DNA of 37,807 bases from Acinetobacter lactucae. GTDB lineage: Bacteria > Pseudomonadota > Gammaproteobacteria > Pseudomonadales > Moraxellaceae. Location of the stretch: assembly GCF_013344765.1 (NCBI RefSeq), contig NZ_JABVBF010000011.1, forward strand, positions 1 to 37,807. The letters are read 5' to 3'. The notes beneath the pieces were generated by a model. It was not told where the DNA came from. It worked only from the letters and a program-made list of their open reading frames with translations, and searched no databases. A program made the position numbers and the translations under genes. This document shows positions 25,555 to 33,812 of this stretch, piece after piece. Positions within the stretch are counted from its first letter, which is position 1; each line of letters starts with the position of its first letter.

Positions 25555-25869
25555 TTATACGCCGCTTTCTAAAATTTTAATTTTGACATCAACAACATCA
25601 TTTTTAACAGCTGCATGATGTGCTTGCATATGTGGGGTAGCTAAATGTGCTTCAAGATGAGCCACACTTTGCCATTTTTCTAGCATGACAATTGTGTCAG
25701 GTTCTTGAGTCTGGAAGCTCGCATTTGAAATGTGATCAACTAAAGGTTCATAACCATGACAACCATCTTCTGCTAAAACAGTTGGAATGATTTTTTGAAA
25801 GGCATCCAATACGTTCTGACGATGCTGTCCACCCGATTGAGTACGAATTTCCGCAATAATGGTTAGCAT
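25555..25869 (-). CDS. ygiN: YgiN-type quinol monooxygenase (ABM domain)
   Basis: A 104-residue ABM-fold protein very like E. coli YgiN: MLTIIAEIRT, VLDAFQKIIPTVLAEDGCHGYEPLVD, TIVMLEKWQSVAHLEAHLATPHM and a matching C terminus. YgiN oxidises quinols such as menadiol back to quinone and can form a redox cycle with MdaB, the neighbour here. The ATG at 25869 follows AAGGAGAAATCC; the longer frame from 25896 overlaps mdaB. It is 13 bp downstream of mdaB, so the two form one operon. Confidence 0.9.
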   Translation of the reverse strand: MLTIIAEIRTQSGGQHRQNVLDAFQKIIPTVLAEDGCHGYEPLVDHISNASFQTQEPDTIVMLEKWQSVAHLEAHLATPHMQAHHAAVKNDVVDVKIKILESGV

Positions 25870-25882
25870 GGATTTCTCCTTA

Positions 25883-26470
25883 TTAGGCTGCTGCAAATAC
25901 AGTATTTAAGTGTGCTTTATATTCTTCAACATAACGATTAACGTCAGGCATTTTAATCACGTCATTTACAATAAATGTTGGAAGCGAACTCATGCCTAAG
26001 AACTGATTGGCTTTATGAAATGGTAAATAAACGCCATCTACCCCTATGCCGTGGAAGAACTGATCTGCATCGTCAAATGCTTCCATTGGTGCATTCCAAG
26101 TGAGTGATAGCATATATTTTTTGTCATGAATTAAACCACCTGAACCATATTTTTTTGAGGCATCAGAGCGACTACGACCATCACTTGCATAAAGTGAACC
26201 ATGACCCGTGGTAAAGACATCATCAATATACTTTTTGACTGTCCAAGGTGCACCCATCCACCAGCCTGGCATTTGATAAATAACAACATCTGCCCATAAG
26301 TATTTTTCAACTTCACTTTCAGCATCATAATCCCTATCTGCATGGGTGACTTGAACTTCGTGGCCGAGTTCCGTGAGATGTGTGGTTGCGAGGGTGGTTA
26401 ATGTGTCATTTAATTCACCATTGGAATGGGCAAATTGTTTAGCGCCATTAATCACTAAAATCTTACTCAT
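25883..26470 (-). CDS. mdaB: NAD(P)H quinone oxidoreductase MdaB
   Basis: A 195-residue flavodoxin-fold quinone reductase (modulator of drug activity B) reducing quinones by two electrons. It closely follows E. coli MdaB: KILVINGAKQFAHSNGELNDTL, WADVVIYQMPGWWMGAPWTVKKYIDDVF, SLTWNAPMEAF, FFHGIGVDGVYLPFHKANQFLGM. I use the ATG at 26470, which matches the family start; an in-frame ATG at 26485 adds five residues and has AGGA at good spacing, so it may be the true start. First gene of the mdaB-ygiN operon, divergent from the second lipoprotein gene. Confidence 0.9.
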   Translation of the reverse strand: MSKILVINGAKQFAHSNGELNDTLTTLATTHLTELGHEVQVTHADRDYDAESEVEKYLWADVVIYQMPGWWMGAPWTVKKYIDDVFTTGHGSLYASDGRSRSDASKKYGSGGLIHDKKYMLSLTWNAPMEAFDDADQFFHGIGVDGVYLPFHKANQFLGMSSLPTFIVNDVIKMPDVNRYVEEYKAHLNTVFAAA

Positions 26471-26558
26471 GGGAGTTGCTCTCATTAAATTCCTGTATTT
26501 AACGCCTACTCTATGAAATTTACTGTTGTAGAAAAATGCATGAATTGGAAAAATATTG

Positions 26559-26582
26559 TTGATAAAAAATCAATAATTATTG
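26559..26582. promoter_or_regulatory. Overlapping inverted repeats, candidate operator upstream of mdaB
   Basis: TTGAT-N5-ATCAA (26559-26573) overlaps a perfect 12-bp palindrome CAATAATTATTG (26571-26582). Lying between divergent mdaB and a lipoprotein gene, it could bind a LysR- or MarR-type redox regulator. The region is AT-rich, so chance is possible. Two ATTAATAT copies 13 bp apart follow further right. Confidence 0.3.
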
Positions 26583-26708
26583 GGGGTTTTATTTTAAATT
26601 AATATAACTAATTAATATCAATAAATTTATGACTATTTACAAAGCTCAAAAGGAAAAAGTGGCCTATTAGCTTTAGCATTAATTTGGGGTAAATAGAGGG
26701 GTAGGATA

Positions 26709-27074
26709 ATGAAAAAAAATTGTTTGTTGATTATTTTCAGCTTAAGCATATTAACGGCTTGTGCTCCGCCTCAAAATTCTTCAACTCAACTTGCTGATAG
26801 TCCGATACAGGCTGTATTACTTGATCAACCAGATCTTTTAAATGATGCAACCAATTTAGATATTTCACAGCAAATGAATGCTGCAGATGATCCTTCCAAT
26901 GCGCAAGTTACTATTTTGCAGACAGAACCTAGTCCAGATGCGGTGTCGAAAACACGTACTGAATATTTATTAAAACGAGATCAGCAAATCTGGAAAATTG
27001 TGAATAAAAAGCAAAGCTATCAATGTACAAAAGGGGAGGAAACCACAGACTTTCAAGTTAACCCTTGTCCTTAA
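26709..27074 (+). CDS. Small lipoprotein of unknown function, paralogue of the one at 25141
   Basis: A 121-residue protein with lipobox ILTA^C and mature sequence SPIQAVLLDQP, VSKTRTEYLLK, a Trp and NKKQSYQC...C. The paired C-terminal cysteines and the RTEY and SYQC blocks are shared with the lipoprotein at 25141-25509, and the two align without gaps over about 76 residues. GAGGGGTAGGATA precedes the ATG. It is divergent from mdaB-ygiN. No known family recognised; anchoring to a membrane facing the periplasm is inferred from the signal. Confidence 0.75.
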   Translation: MKKNCLLIIFSLSILTACAPPQNSSTQLADSPIQAVLLDQPDLLNDATNLDISQQMNAADDPSNAQVTILQTEPSPDAVSKTRTEYLLKRDQQIWKIVNKKQSYQCTKGEETTDFQVNPCP

Positions 27075-27442
27075 TGCTTAATTTTTTATCGAATATGTGG
27101 ATAACTTTGAGTTTGTGCACAACCATAATTTGCATGCCTTTTTGTGTAAAAAACTGAAATTTAAGCTTCTTGAAATTGCATGATTGCTGATCAATTTAAA
27201 AAGTGCTATTGTTGCGCTCGGCAATTGTGCCAATTGGTAAAAATTACCGAATCTCACGTCATATATTTTTTCTCGTTTTAGACACCTTGTGAATACGGTG
27301 TTTCACACTCTAAACATGCACTCTCACGGCATATAACAACTTAACTAAAGATTGATTGACCATACATGTCATCGTCATGACTACATCTTATTTTATAGGT
27401 AGTCATAGAGACATATGGCCGCTATTTTGAAGTGTACAACTC
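27075..27442 (+). promoter_or_regulatory. Long structured intergenic leader upstream of craA
   Basis: This 368-bp gap holds a possible extended -10 promoter (TGC-TATTGT ending at 27212, with TTGCTG at 27184-27189), then several inverted repeats: GGTAA-AAA-TTACC (27236-27248), ACACC/GGTGT (27282-27286, 27297-27301) overlapping TGTGAA/TTCACA (27288-27293, 27302-27307), and ATGACTAC/GTAGTCAT (27377-27384, 27399-27406). If the promoter is right, the craA transcript has about 225 untranslated nucleotides. All by eye. Confidence 0.4.
27377..27430 (+). CDS. Possible 17-residue leader ORF before craA
   Basis: An ATG at 27377 opens a 17-codon frame, MTTSYFIGSHRDIWPLF, stopping 12 nt before the craA start. 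Its first codons form the left arm of the ATGACTAC/GTAGTCAT hairpin. No clear ribosome-binding site precedes it, so expression is doubtful. It is noted because chloramphenicol resistance genes of the cat and cmlA type are regulated by drug-stalled leader peptides. Confidence 0.2.
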   Translation: MTTSYFIGSHRDIWPLF

Positions 27443-28672
27443 ATGAAAAATATTCAAACGGCAACGTTGAACCGTACAACGTTGATGTTTCCTTTGGCCT
27501 TAGTGCTATTTGAATTTGCGGTTTATATTGGTAATGACCTGATTCAGCCAGCCATGTTGGCAATTACTGAAGACTTTGGTGTAAGTGCAACTTGGGCACC
27601 ATCTTCGATGTCATTTTATTTATTAGGTGGTGCATCTGTTGCATGGTTACTTGGACCTTTGTCGGACCGTCTCGGACGTAAAAAAGTACTATTAGCAGGA
27701 GTTTTATTCTTTGCTCTATGCTGTTTTTTAATTTTACTTACGACGCAAATCGAGCAATTTCTAGCTTTAAGATTTTTGCAGGGAATTGGCTTAACCGTAA
27801 TTTCAGCTGTTGGTTATGCGGCTATTCAAGAAAGCTTTGCTGAACGTGATGCGATTAAAGTCATGGCACTCATGGCAAATATCTCATTACTTGCGCCCTT
27901 GCTAGGACCTGTACTTGGCGCTTTCTTAATTGATTATGTGTCATGGCATTGGGGCTTTGTCGCCATCGCTGTATTGGCATTACTCAGTTGGATCGGGTTG
28001 AAAAAACAGATGCCAAGCCAGCAAGTCAGTGTAACTAAGCAACCCTTTAGCTATCTTTTTGATGATTTTAAAAAGGTGTTCACTAACCGCCATTTTTTAG
28101 GTTTAAGCCTTGCATTACCGTTAGTTGGCATGCCTTTAATGCTATGGATTGCTTTATCTCCAATCATTTTAGTAGATGAATTAAAGCTTACCAGTGTGCA
28201 ATATGGCTTAGCTCAATTCCCCGTATTCTTGGGTTTGATTGTAGGCAATATCGTTTTAATTAAAATTATTGATCGTCTGGCTTTAGGTAGAACGGTCATG
28301 ATGGGTTTACCTATTATGTTGTTGGGTACACTCATTTTAATATTAGGTGTGGTGTGGCAAACCTATCTCATACCTTGTTTGCTTATAGGCATGACACTCA
28401 TTTGTTTTGGTGAGGGAATTAGTTTCTCGGTCTTGTATCGTTTTGCACTCATGTCATCTGAGGTATCAAAAGGAACAGTTGCAGCAGCAGTTTCAATGTT
28501 ACTGATGATGAGCTTCTTTGTAATGATTGAACTTGTACGTTATCTCTATACACAATTCCATTTATGGGCTTTTGCATTGTCTGCATTTACCTTTATTGCT
28601 CTTTGGTTTAGCCACCCGCGAAGTGCTTTGAAGCAGGAAATGCAAGAAAGACTGCAACAAGGCAACAATTAA
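27443..28672 (+). CDS. craA: CraA-like major facilitator chloramphenicol exporter
   Basis: A 409-residue MFS pump with twelve predicted helices, of the MdfA/Cmr drug:H+ antiporter group. It agrees almost residue for residue with what I recall of A. baumannii CraA: LALVLFEFAVYIGNDLIQPAML, the motif A loop GPLSDRLGRKKVLL, and ALMANISLLAPLLGPVLG (motif C region). The acidic residue in the first helix (FE at about 25) needed for drug and proton coupling in MdfA is present. CraA gives intrinsic chloramphenicol resistance in A. baumannii. The ribosome-binding site is weak (GAAGTG). A long structured leader precedes it and a terminator follows. Confidence 0.92.
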   Translation: MKNIQTATLNRTTLMFPLALVLFEFAVYIGNDLIQPAMLAITEDFGVSATWAPSSMSFYLLGGASVAWLLGPLSDRLGRKKVLLAGVLFFALCCFLILLTTQIEQFLALRFLQGIGLTVISAVGYAAIQESFAERDAIKVMALMANISLLAPLLGPVLGAFLIDYVSWHWGFVAIAVLALLSWIGLKKQMPSQQVSVTKQPFSYLFDDFKKVFTNRHFLGLSLALPLVGMPLMLWIALSPIILVDELKLTSVQYGLAQFPVFLGLIVGNIVLIKIIDRLALGRTVMMGLPIMLLGTLILILGVVWQTYLIPCLLIGMTLICFGEGISFSVLYRFALMSSEVSKGTVAAAVSMLLMMSFFVMIELVRYLYTQFHLWAFALSAFTFIALWFSHPRSALKQEMQERLQQGNN

Positions 28673-28676
28673 ATAA

Positions 28677-28710
28677 AAAAATACCGGAATTGATATTCCG
28701 GTATTTTTTT
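28677..28710 (+). terminator. Terminator shared by craA and the converging FUSC gene
   Basis: A perfect stem (AATACCGGAAT region 28680-28690, ATTCCGGTATT 28695-28705) with TGAT loop and T tract. A run of A before it makes it usable from the minus strand as well, where the FUSC gene ends at 28714. Confidence 0.9.
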
Positions 28711-28713
28711 ATT

Positions 28714-30864
28714 CTACTTAATCTCTTGTTCTAAAAGTTTGCCTTTAAGGGTTAATAATTCAGGCAAGGTTTCTAATAATAAGCTAATTTGTTTTAACAC
28801 AAGCGTATAGTTCTCTGAAAAATGCTCATGAGTAGTTAGGCTTTGAATCTGCGCTAAAGTCTGCTCAAGGAAATTAAAGTCAATATAAGCCGGATCAAAT
28901 AAGCTCTGTTTAAGAATTTGCTGACAATCCAGTAAGAGTTGTAATACCTGTTGATCATTAATTTTCTGTCGTTGACTTCCTAACGCTGCCACATAACTCA
29001 GTTGGCTGTGGCTATAAACCAAATAACGAAAAGCATAATGGATGAGTTGAGGGTTCGGGTTGGGCTCAGCACTTAGGCTCGAAATCATGTTGGATAGCTC
29101 AATCTGAGCGTTATGCGCAGCACGACGAATTCGGCGGTACTCTATATCCTGATTTTTGCCATATTGATATTGCTCAACAATCACATTGAAATAATCTAAG
29201 GTCGCTTTGCTGCTTTTATTAATATTATTGGGGATGTTTCGAAAGTTCCAGTCGGGCCAAATAAAGTTTACGGCAAGCCATGCAATAAAGCAGCCTAATA
29301 AGGTATCTATCAGTCGAGGCAAAATAATACTGTAGCCAGCTCCTTTTAAGTTGAAAATTAATAGCACCATGAGGGTGGCCATGAGCGTAGCTAAAGCATA
29401 TTTCTTTTGACGTAAGTAAAAAAAGCAGACTCCACAAATAATTGTAATGATGAGCTGACCTTCAATACTCGGTACAAAATATAAAATAGGTATTCCTAAT
29501 AAAACACCGAGTAAGGTACCAATCGTTCTTAGTTTAAGACGGCTTTTAGTCGCAAAATAAGTAATCTGACAAACAAACAAACTGGTGAGTAAAATCCAGT
29601 AACCATGCTGCGCAAACGGTAATAATGAAATTGCATAACCTGCTGCAAAAACCACAGCAATTCGTATGGCATGCCTAAACAGCGCTGACTGTGGCGTAAG
29701 TTGTTGCCGAAGTTTTAAGATCAGATCTGAAAATCCTTGAATATCGTCATCAAGTAAATTTAAGTGTTGTTGTCTTGTTTGAGTGCTATTTTCAGGAACA
29801 GGTTGGGCATATTGCAGTTGTTCGAACTGTTCATGCATTCCTTTTAAATTATCAAAAATAAGTTTTAAATTTTTAACTTCAAAATTTTGTGGATGCTGTT
29901 GTATCCAATCTTTTAAAGAACTTTCCAAATGTCCTAGTACTTTCTGACTTTCTTGCGAAGGCTGATATGGTTGGTTATATAAAATACATTGGGCTAATTC
30001 CTGACAAGCTTGTGCTTGTAGGCGTAGATTTTTTTGGAAACGGAAAATAAGATCACTACGGCTAAAATTCTGTTGAATATGTTCGTAATGTAAATAATTT
30101 GAAGTGGCTTGCTCGTGAATGTCCCGTGCAAAAAAATACAGGTTTAGCCAATAAATACTTTTATTACTGACTCTGGAAGCTTTGAGCCGAGTAAGTAGCG
30201 AACTGCGTATTTGATTGAGGCTTTGGGCAACTTGTGTGTTTTGTAAGGACAGTTCATATAAAAGCTGTTCAACATTCTCTTTATTGTCCGGATCAAACAA
30301 ACGTGCTTTCGCTTGCAGTAGAGCAGAAATTTCTTGAAAGATTTGTGATAGTTTGTCTTGTAAGGGAAGTGTAGGTTTAATAATAAAGAATAAAATAGAA
30401 GTTAAACCGTACCAGAGAGCGCCATAAACAAAATAAGTAGGCTGTTGATACCAATGTGCATATTCGCCTAAACCGAACATACTATAAATAGAGAGCAAAA
30501 TAGTACCAAAAGAAATCGTGGCATAACGTTGCCCTAAGGCACCTAGTAAAATAAAAAAAGCGCTTGAGATAGAGAGATATAAAATAAAGAAAATTTTGTA
30601 AGGAGCTAAAAAGCCAAGAATACTACTGACTGTAAAAAAGAGCAGGCATACATAAATTAAGTTACGTAACCGAATGCTTAAGCGATCATCAAAGTCTGTT
30701 AAGGCTGCTGCAATTGCGCCTAAAGTTACAGGAACAATAAGTTGATTATAGCCCAGCCAAAGCAAACCTAAAGTTGTGCCTGTGAGTACAATCAAGATTT
30801 GCAGGCAATAAATTAAAATGGAGTTTGTCTTAAAGCTATTAAATATTTGGGTCAGATAATTCAC
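28714..30864 (-). CDS. yccS: FUSC-family inner-membrane protein, YccS-like
   Basis: A 716-residue protein of the YccS/YhfK group of the FUSC family (related to aromatic-acid exporter AaeB). Two sets of about five to six membrane helices (about 15-160 and 395-530) are separated by a long cytoplasmic helical region, and a second soluble helical domain ends the protein; total length matches E. coli YccS. Transport of aromatic acids or other solutes is a family guess. Translation begins at GTG without a strong ribosome-binding site. Transcribed toward craA, monocistronic by appearance. Confidence 0.8.
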   Translation of the reverse strand: MNYLTQIFNSFKTNSILIYCLQILIVLTGTTLGLLWLGYNQLIVPVTLGAIAAALTDFDDRLSIRLRNLIYVCLLFFTVSSILGFLAPYKIFFILYLSISSAFFILLGALGQRYATISFGTILLSIYSMFGLGEYAHWYQQPTYFVYGALWYGLTSILFFIIKPTLPLQDKLSQIFQEISALLQAKARLFDPDNKENVEQLLYELSLQNTQVAQSLNQIRSSLLTRLKASRVSNKSIYWLNLYFFARDIHEQATSNYLHYEHIQQNFSRSDLIFRFQKNLRLQAQACQELAQCILYNQPYQPSQESQKVLGHLESSLKDWIQQHPQNFEVKNLKLIFDNLKGMHEQFEQLQYAQPVPENSTQTRQQHLNLLDDDIQGFSDLILKLRQQLTPQSALFRHAIRIAVVFAAGYAISLLPFAQHGYWILLTSLFVCQITYFATKSRLKLRTIGTLLGVLLGIPILYFVPSIEGQLIITIICGVCFFYLRQKKYALATLMATLMVLLIFNLKGAGYSIILPRLIDTLLGCFIAWLAVNFIWPDWNFRNIPNNINKSSKATLDYFNVIVEQYQYGKNQDIEYRRIRRAAHNAQIELSNMISSLSAEPNPNPQLIHYAFRYLVYSHSQLSYVAALGSQRQKINDQQVLQLLLDCQQILKQSLFDPAYIDFNFLEQTLAQIQSLTTHEHFSENYTLVLKQISLLLETLPELLTLKGKLLEQEIK

Positions 30865-31020
30865 GGCTTTTGTTCTAAATTAGAGAATACGTGAGAAAGC
30901 AGTATGTAACTTTAAATTTTTATTACTTCAAAAATATTATTCTTTTTATCTACAAAAGTCAGTCATTTTTTAAGATTTTATTAGACTTAAATCAAGTTGT
31001 AACGATCAATAAATTAACAG

Positions 31021-31052
31021 AATTGTGGATATCTTTTTAGATACCCACAATT
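31021..31052. terminator. Inverted repeat after sodC, probable terminator
   Basis: Stem AATTGTGG (31021-31028) with CCACAATT (31045-31052), extended inside by TATCT/AGATA with single-base bulges on each side. It lies 15 nt past the sodC stop but has a poor U tract on the minus strand. Confidence 0.5.
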
Positions 31053-31067
31053 TAAAAAATACATCAA

Positions 31068-31643
31068 TTATTTAATCACACCACACGCAATTCGTGCTCC
31101 GCCACCGCCAAGAGGTTGAGGTGAGTCTGAGTAATTGTCGCCACCAGCATGGATCATAATAGCTCGACCTTGAATATCAGCAAGTTTTAATCGAGGTGCG
31201 ATCACGGCAGTAGTCGCAACACCCGTATTATCGACAACTAAAACAGGTAGATCACCTAAATGGCCAGTTGTTGGCGTACCGTGATGAGGTGCTTGGTTCG
31301 GGTTATAGTGACTACCAGCAGCTAAAGCAGCGCCAGGTTTTCCATCTTTTACAGCTGGTTCACAAGAGGCATTTTCATGAATATGGAAGCCGCGTGTACC
31401 ACTTGGTAAGTCAGCAAGAGCAGGGGTAATAATTAAACCTTTATCACTATCTTGAAAGCTAATGGTACCTATTTTTTTGCCAATACCATTAGCGGTTACT
31501 TCATTTACATCGACCACTTTTTTTGTATGTATAGTCGTTAATGCGTGAGCCGTGTCGGATACAGTTTTTGAGACCGAACTACAGCCGACTGCAAAAAAAA
31601 CTGTAAGCGCACAGACTGCGCTAATTTTATTAAACATCTTCAT
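31068..31643 (-). CDS. sodC: Periplasmic Cu/Zn superoxide dismutase (lipoprotein form)
   Basis: A 191-residue copper/zinc superoxide dismutase converting superoxide to hydrogen peroxide and oxygen in the cell envelope. The copper ligands are in FHIHENASC, the zinc ligands in GSHYNP and HHGTPTTGHLGDLP, and the last copper histidine in MIHAGGDNYSD; the structural cysteines (ENASC and RIACGV) are present. The N terminus has a lipobox, FAVG^CSS, so it is probably anchored in a membrane. AAGGACA precedes the ATG. It appears to be a single-gene transcript. Confidence 0.95.
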   Translation of the reverse strand: MKMFNKISAVCALTVFFAVGCSSVSKTVSDTAHALTTIHTKKVVDVNEVTANGIGKKIGTISFQDSDKGLIITPALADLPSGTRGFHIHENASCEPAVKDGKPGAALAAGSHYNPNQAPHHGTPTTGHLGDLPVLVVDNTGVATTAVIAPRLKLADIQGRAIMIHAGGDNYSDSPQPLGGGGARIACGVIK

Positions 31644-31764
31644 GATTGGATGTCCTTATAAATCTATATGAGATTGTTTGATTCAAACAAACGAATGTCT
31701 AACCTACAAGTTAATTTAAATGGTTAATTTGTATCTAGAAACATTTTTAAATTAAATAAATACG

Positions 31765-32889
31765 TCATTCTTTATCGCTAGAAGATTCACTTTCAGAATC
31801 ATAAATCATAGTCGTTTTAGGCATAGGTTCAGGCTCAATCGTTTCATGCAACCACTCGCGCCAAATTGCTAATAAAATAGCCAATATTACTGGTCCAATA
31901 AATAGACCTACCAAGCCAAAACTCGCAATACCACCCAACACACCAAACATAATTAGTAAGAATGGGATTTTGGTGGCGCCAGAAATAACCAGTGGGCGGA
32001 TGACATTATCTGAGCTACTTACAATCAGTACACCCCATACAACGACACCAATCGCTTCCATGGTTTGTCCTTGTGAGAATAACCATAAGCCCACGCCTAA
32101 ATAGGAGATTGGGGTACCAAACGGAATTAAAGCCAATAAGAAAGTAGCAATGGTGAGGACCATAGGGTTTGGTACACCTGCTACGAAGTAACTTAATCCA
32201 GCTAAAACAGCTTGAGCAATAGCAGTTAAACCCACACCATAAACGACTGCACGAGTTGTTTCGGAAATCGTATCAAGATAATGATGAATCCGAGGGCCAA
32301 TGATCATTTCTAAAGCTTTGCTCACCTGAGATAAAATGAGCTGACCATCACGATAGAAGAAAAATAGGCTAAATACGGCAAAGCCAAGTTTGACAATATT
32401 TTTACTAATTTCACCGAGCAATACACGGCCATAACTTAAATGGCTTTGTACCCAAGCAGCAATATTTTGAATCGTACTATTAGGATCGTTATTTAACTCA
32501 TTGAGTGTACGAGAAATTTCTTTACCGACAAAAGGAAGATTACGTATAAAATCCGGAACGCTTAAATGACCAGAAAAAACCTGACGTTGTAAGTCAAAAT
32601 ATAAGTTGCGTCCTTCATGCTGTAAAATGAAAATAGCACATGTAAAAGGGATACCAACAACCAAAATGACCAGACTAATCATGAGTGTTGCATTTAAAGT
32701 ATTACGGGTTTCTCCAAAAAAACGCTGAATTCTTAAATAAATAGGCCAAGTCATATAAGCAATGATGGCAGCCCAAAGTACAGGAACAATAAAGTATTTC
32801 AGGATATTAAATCCTAAAAAAATTAAAATAAAAAACAGCCCAAACAATAAAACGCGCTGTAAATTAGGAGCGTATGGATGCACGAACAA
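31765..32889 (-). CDS. AI-2E family transporter (PerM/YdiK-like)
   Basis: A 374-residue inner-membrane protein of the AI-2E transporter (PerM) family with about eight helices. Family features include the N-terminal paired helices (LFFILIFLGFNILKYFIVPVLWAAIIAYMTWPIY) and the C-terminal LIMFGVLGGIASFGLVGLFIGPVILAI block. Despite the name, substrates vary and most members are not tested; some act as sodium or solute antiporters. No ATG is available: the frame opens with TTG at 32889 or GTG at 32883, behind AGAGAA, and is limited upstream by a stop. The start is therefore uncertain by two codons. Confidence 0.85.
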   Translation of the reverse strand: MFVHPYAPNLQRVLLFGLFFILIFLGFNILKYFIVPVLWAAIIAYMTWPIYLRIQRFFGETRNTLNATLMISLVILVVGIPFTCAIFILQHEGRNLYFDLQRQVFSGHLSVPDFIRNLPFVGKEISRTLNELNNDPNSTIQNIAAWVQSHLSYGRVLLGEISKNIVKLGFAVFSLFFFYRDGQLILSQVSKALEMIIGPRIHHYLDTISETTRAVVYGVGLTAIAQAVLAGLSYFVAGVPNPMVLTIATFLLALIPFGTPISYLGVGLWLFSQGQTMEAIGVVVWGVLIVSSSDNVIRPLVISGATKIPFLLIMFGVLGGIASFGLVGLFIGPVILAILLAIWREWLHETIEPEPMPKTTMIYDSESESSSDKE

Positions 32890-32985
32890 TATTTCTCTAA
32901 TTTTCTACATAGAATAAAGTCATATTAACTGAAAAATAACCTGAGGCAAATTTTAAGGCTCTAATATAAAGAACCTTATACATCT

Positions 32986-33015
32986 GGTTTTAGAGGCAAA
33001 AACTCCTTTAAAACC
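32986..33015. repeat. Inverted repeat overlapping the end of the ParA gene
   Basis: GGTTTTAGAGG (32986-32996) pairs with CCTTTAAAACC (33005-33015), eleven pairs with one G-T, loop eight bases. It spans the parA-type stop codon. There is no U tract on the minus strand, so it may be an RNA-stabilising or weak termination element. Confidence 0.4.
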
Positions 33016-33652
33016 ATTCAGCTTTATCTTCAATTAACCTGTTTAGAACCGGTTGCCATTGATTTTGAATGGTAATAAAGTTTTTTTGTGGTTTATCAAA
33101 AATACTTAAGCCCTGCATTGCCAAACTGCCATATGCAGTGCGTTCAGAAATCCATGCCACAGGTTCTTGTTCAATTTTTTCAAAAAACTGTTGAATATCT
33201 TTTGAGCTCGCACTGTTCGGTTTTACGCGATTAGCAAGAAGTAAAATCTGAACTTTACCTTTACGAATGCGTTTAATATCTTGTAAATGCTTCAAAAATC
33301 GACGAGTACTGTCTATATCAAAAAATGAAGGCTGAAGTGGGGTAATAATGGCATGAGCTTCACTTATGAGCTGTTCAGCGTGCTCACCTGAAAGAGCACC
33401 AGGCGCATCAATAATTAAATAGTCCAGATTTTTTGGAGCATCACCAATTGATTTTTCATGACGCCAGTCTAGGCTTTGAATTGTTGTGACTGTATTAGGG
33501 CGCTGTTTTAACCACTGTAAAGCCGATTTTTGATTGTCCGAATCTGCTAATGCTACTTTATATCCTTTTTGTGCCAATGCCGTTGCCAACGTAATGGCCG
33601 TCATGGTTTTTCCGCATCCGCCCTTTTGATTTGCAATAAGTATCGTTTTCAT
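33008..33652 (-). CDS. ParA/MinD-family ATPase without a ParB partner
   Basis: A 214-residue P-loop ATPase. The deviant Walker A box ANQKGGCGKTMTAITLA, a switch-I-like SDNQKSALQWL, and YLIIDAPGALSG (Walker B) are all present. Short ParA proteins of this type position plasmids, chemoreceptor clusters or other cargo. No parB or centromere-like repeat lies next to it, so cargo is unknown. I chose the ATG at 33652 giving MKTILIANQKGG; the earlier ATG at 33676 has no ribosome-binding site. It is divergent from the nuclease-like gene at 33813, with 160 bp between. Confidence 0.82.
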   Translation of the reverse strand: MKTILIANQKGGCGKTMTAITLATALAQKGYKVALADSDNQKSALQWLKQRPNTVTTIQSLDWRHEKSIGDAPKNLDYLIIDAPGALSGEHAEQLISEAHAIITPLQPSFFDIDSTRRFLKHLQDIKRIRKGKVQILLLANRVKPNSASSKDIQQFFEKIEQEPVAWISERTAYGSLAMQGLSIFDKPQKNFITIQNQWQPVLNRLIEDKAEWF

Positions 33653-33812
33653 AAATCCAATTATTTTCAGCAGCACATTTGTTTATGTTTTATACCTTAG
33701 CATCTTTTTGTTAGAAGTAGATGACCACATTTGACAAAAGTTTAAGTTGTTTTGTTCTTTTAGATATGATTGCAGATCTGTCATGATGATTTGTGTTTGC
33801 TAAGGAAAATTT

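Noticed and set aside
27288..27307. CRP-like site TGTGA...TCACA upstream of craA
   Set aside because: The spacer is ten bases, not the six required for the CRP consensus; it is kept only as part of an RNA inverted repeat.
33008..33652. Plasmid partition system
   Set aside because: Only a ParA-like ATPase is present; there is no ParB, no iterons and no replication gene, and neighbours are chromosomal.
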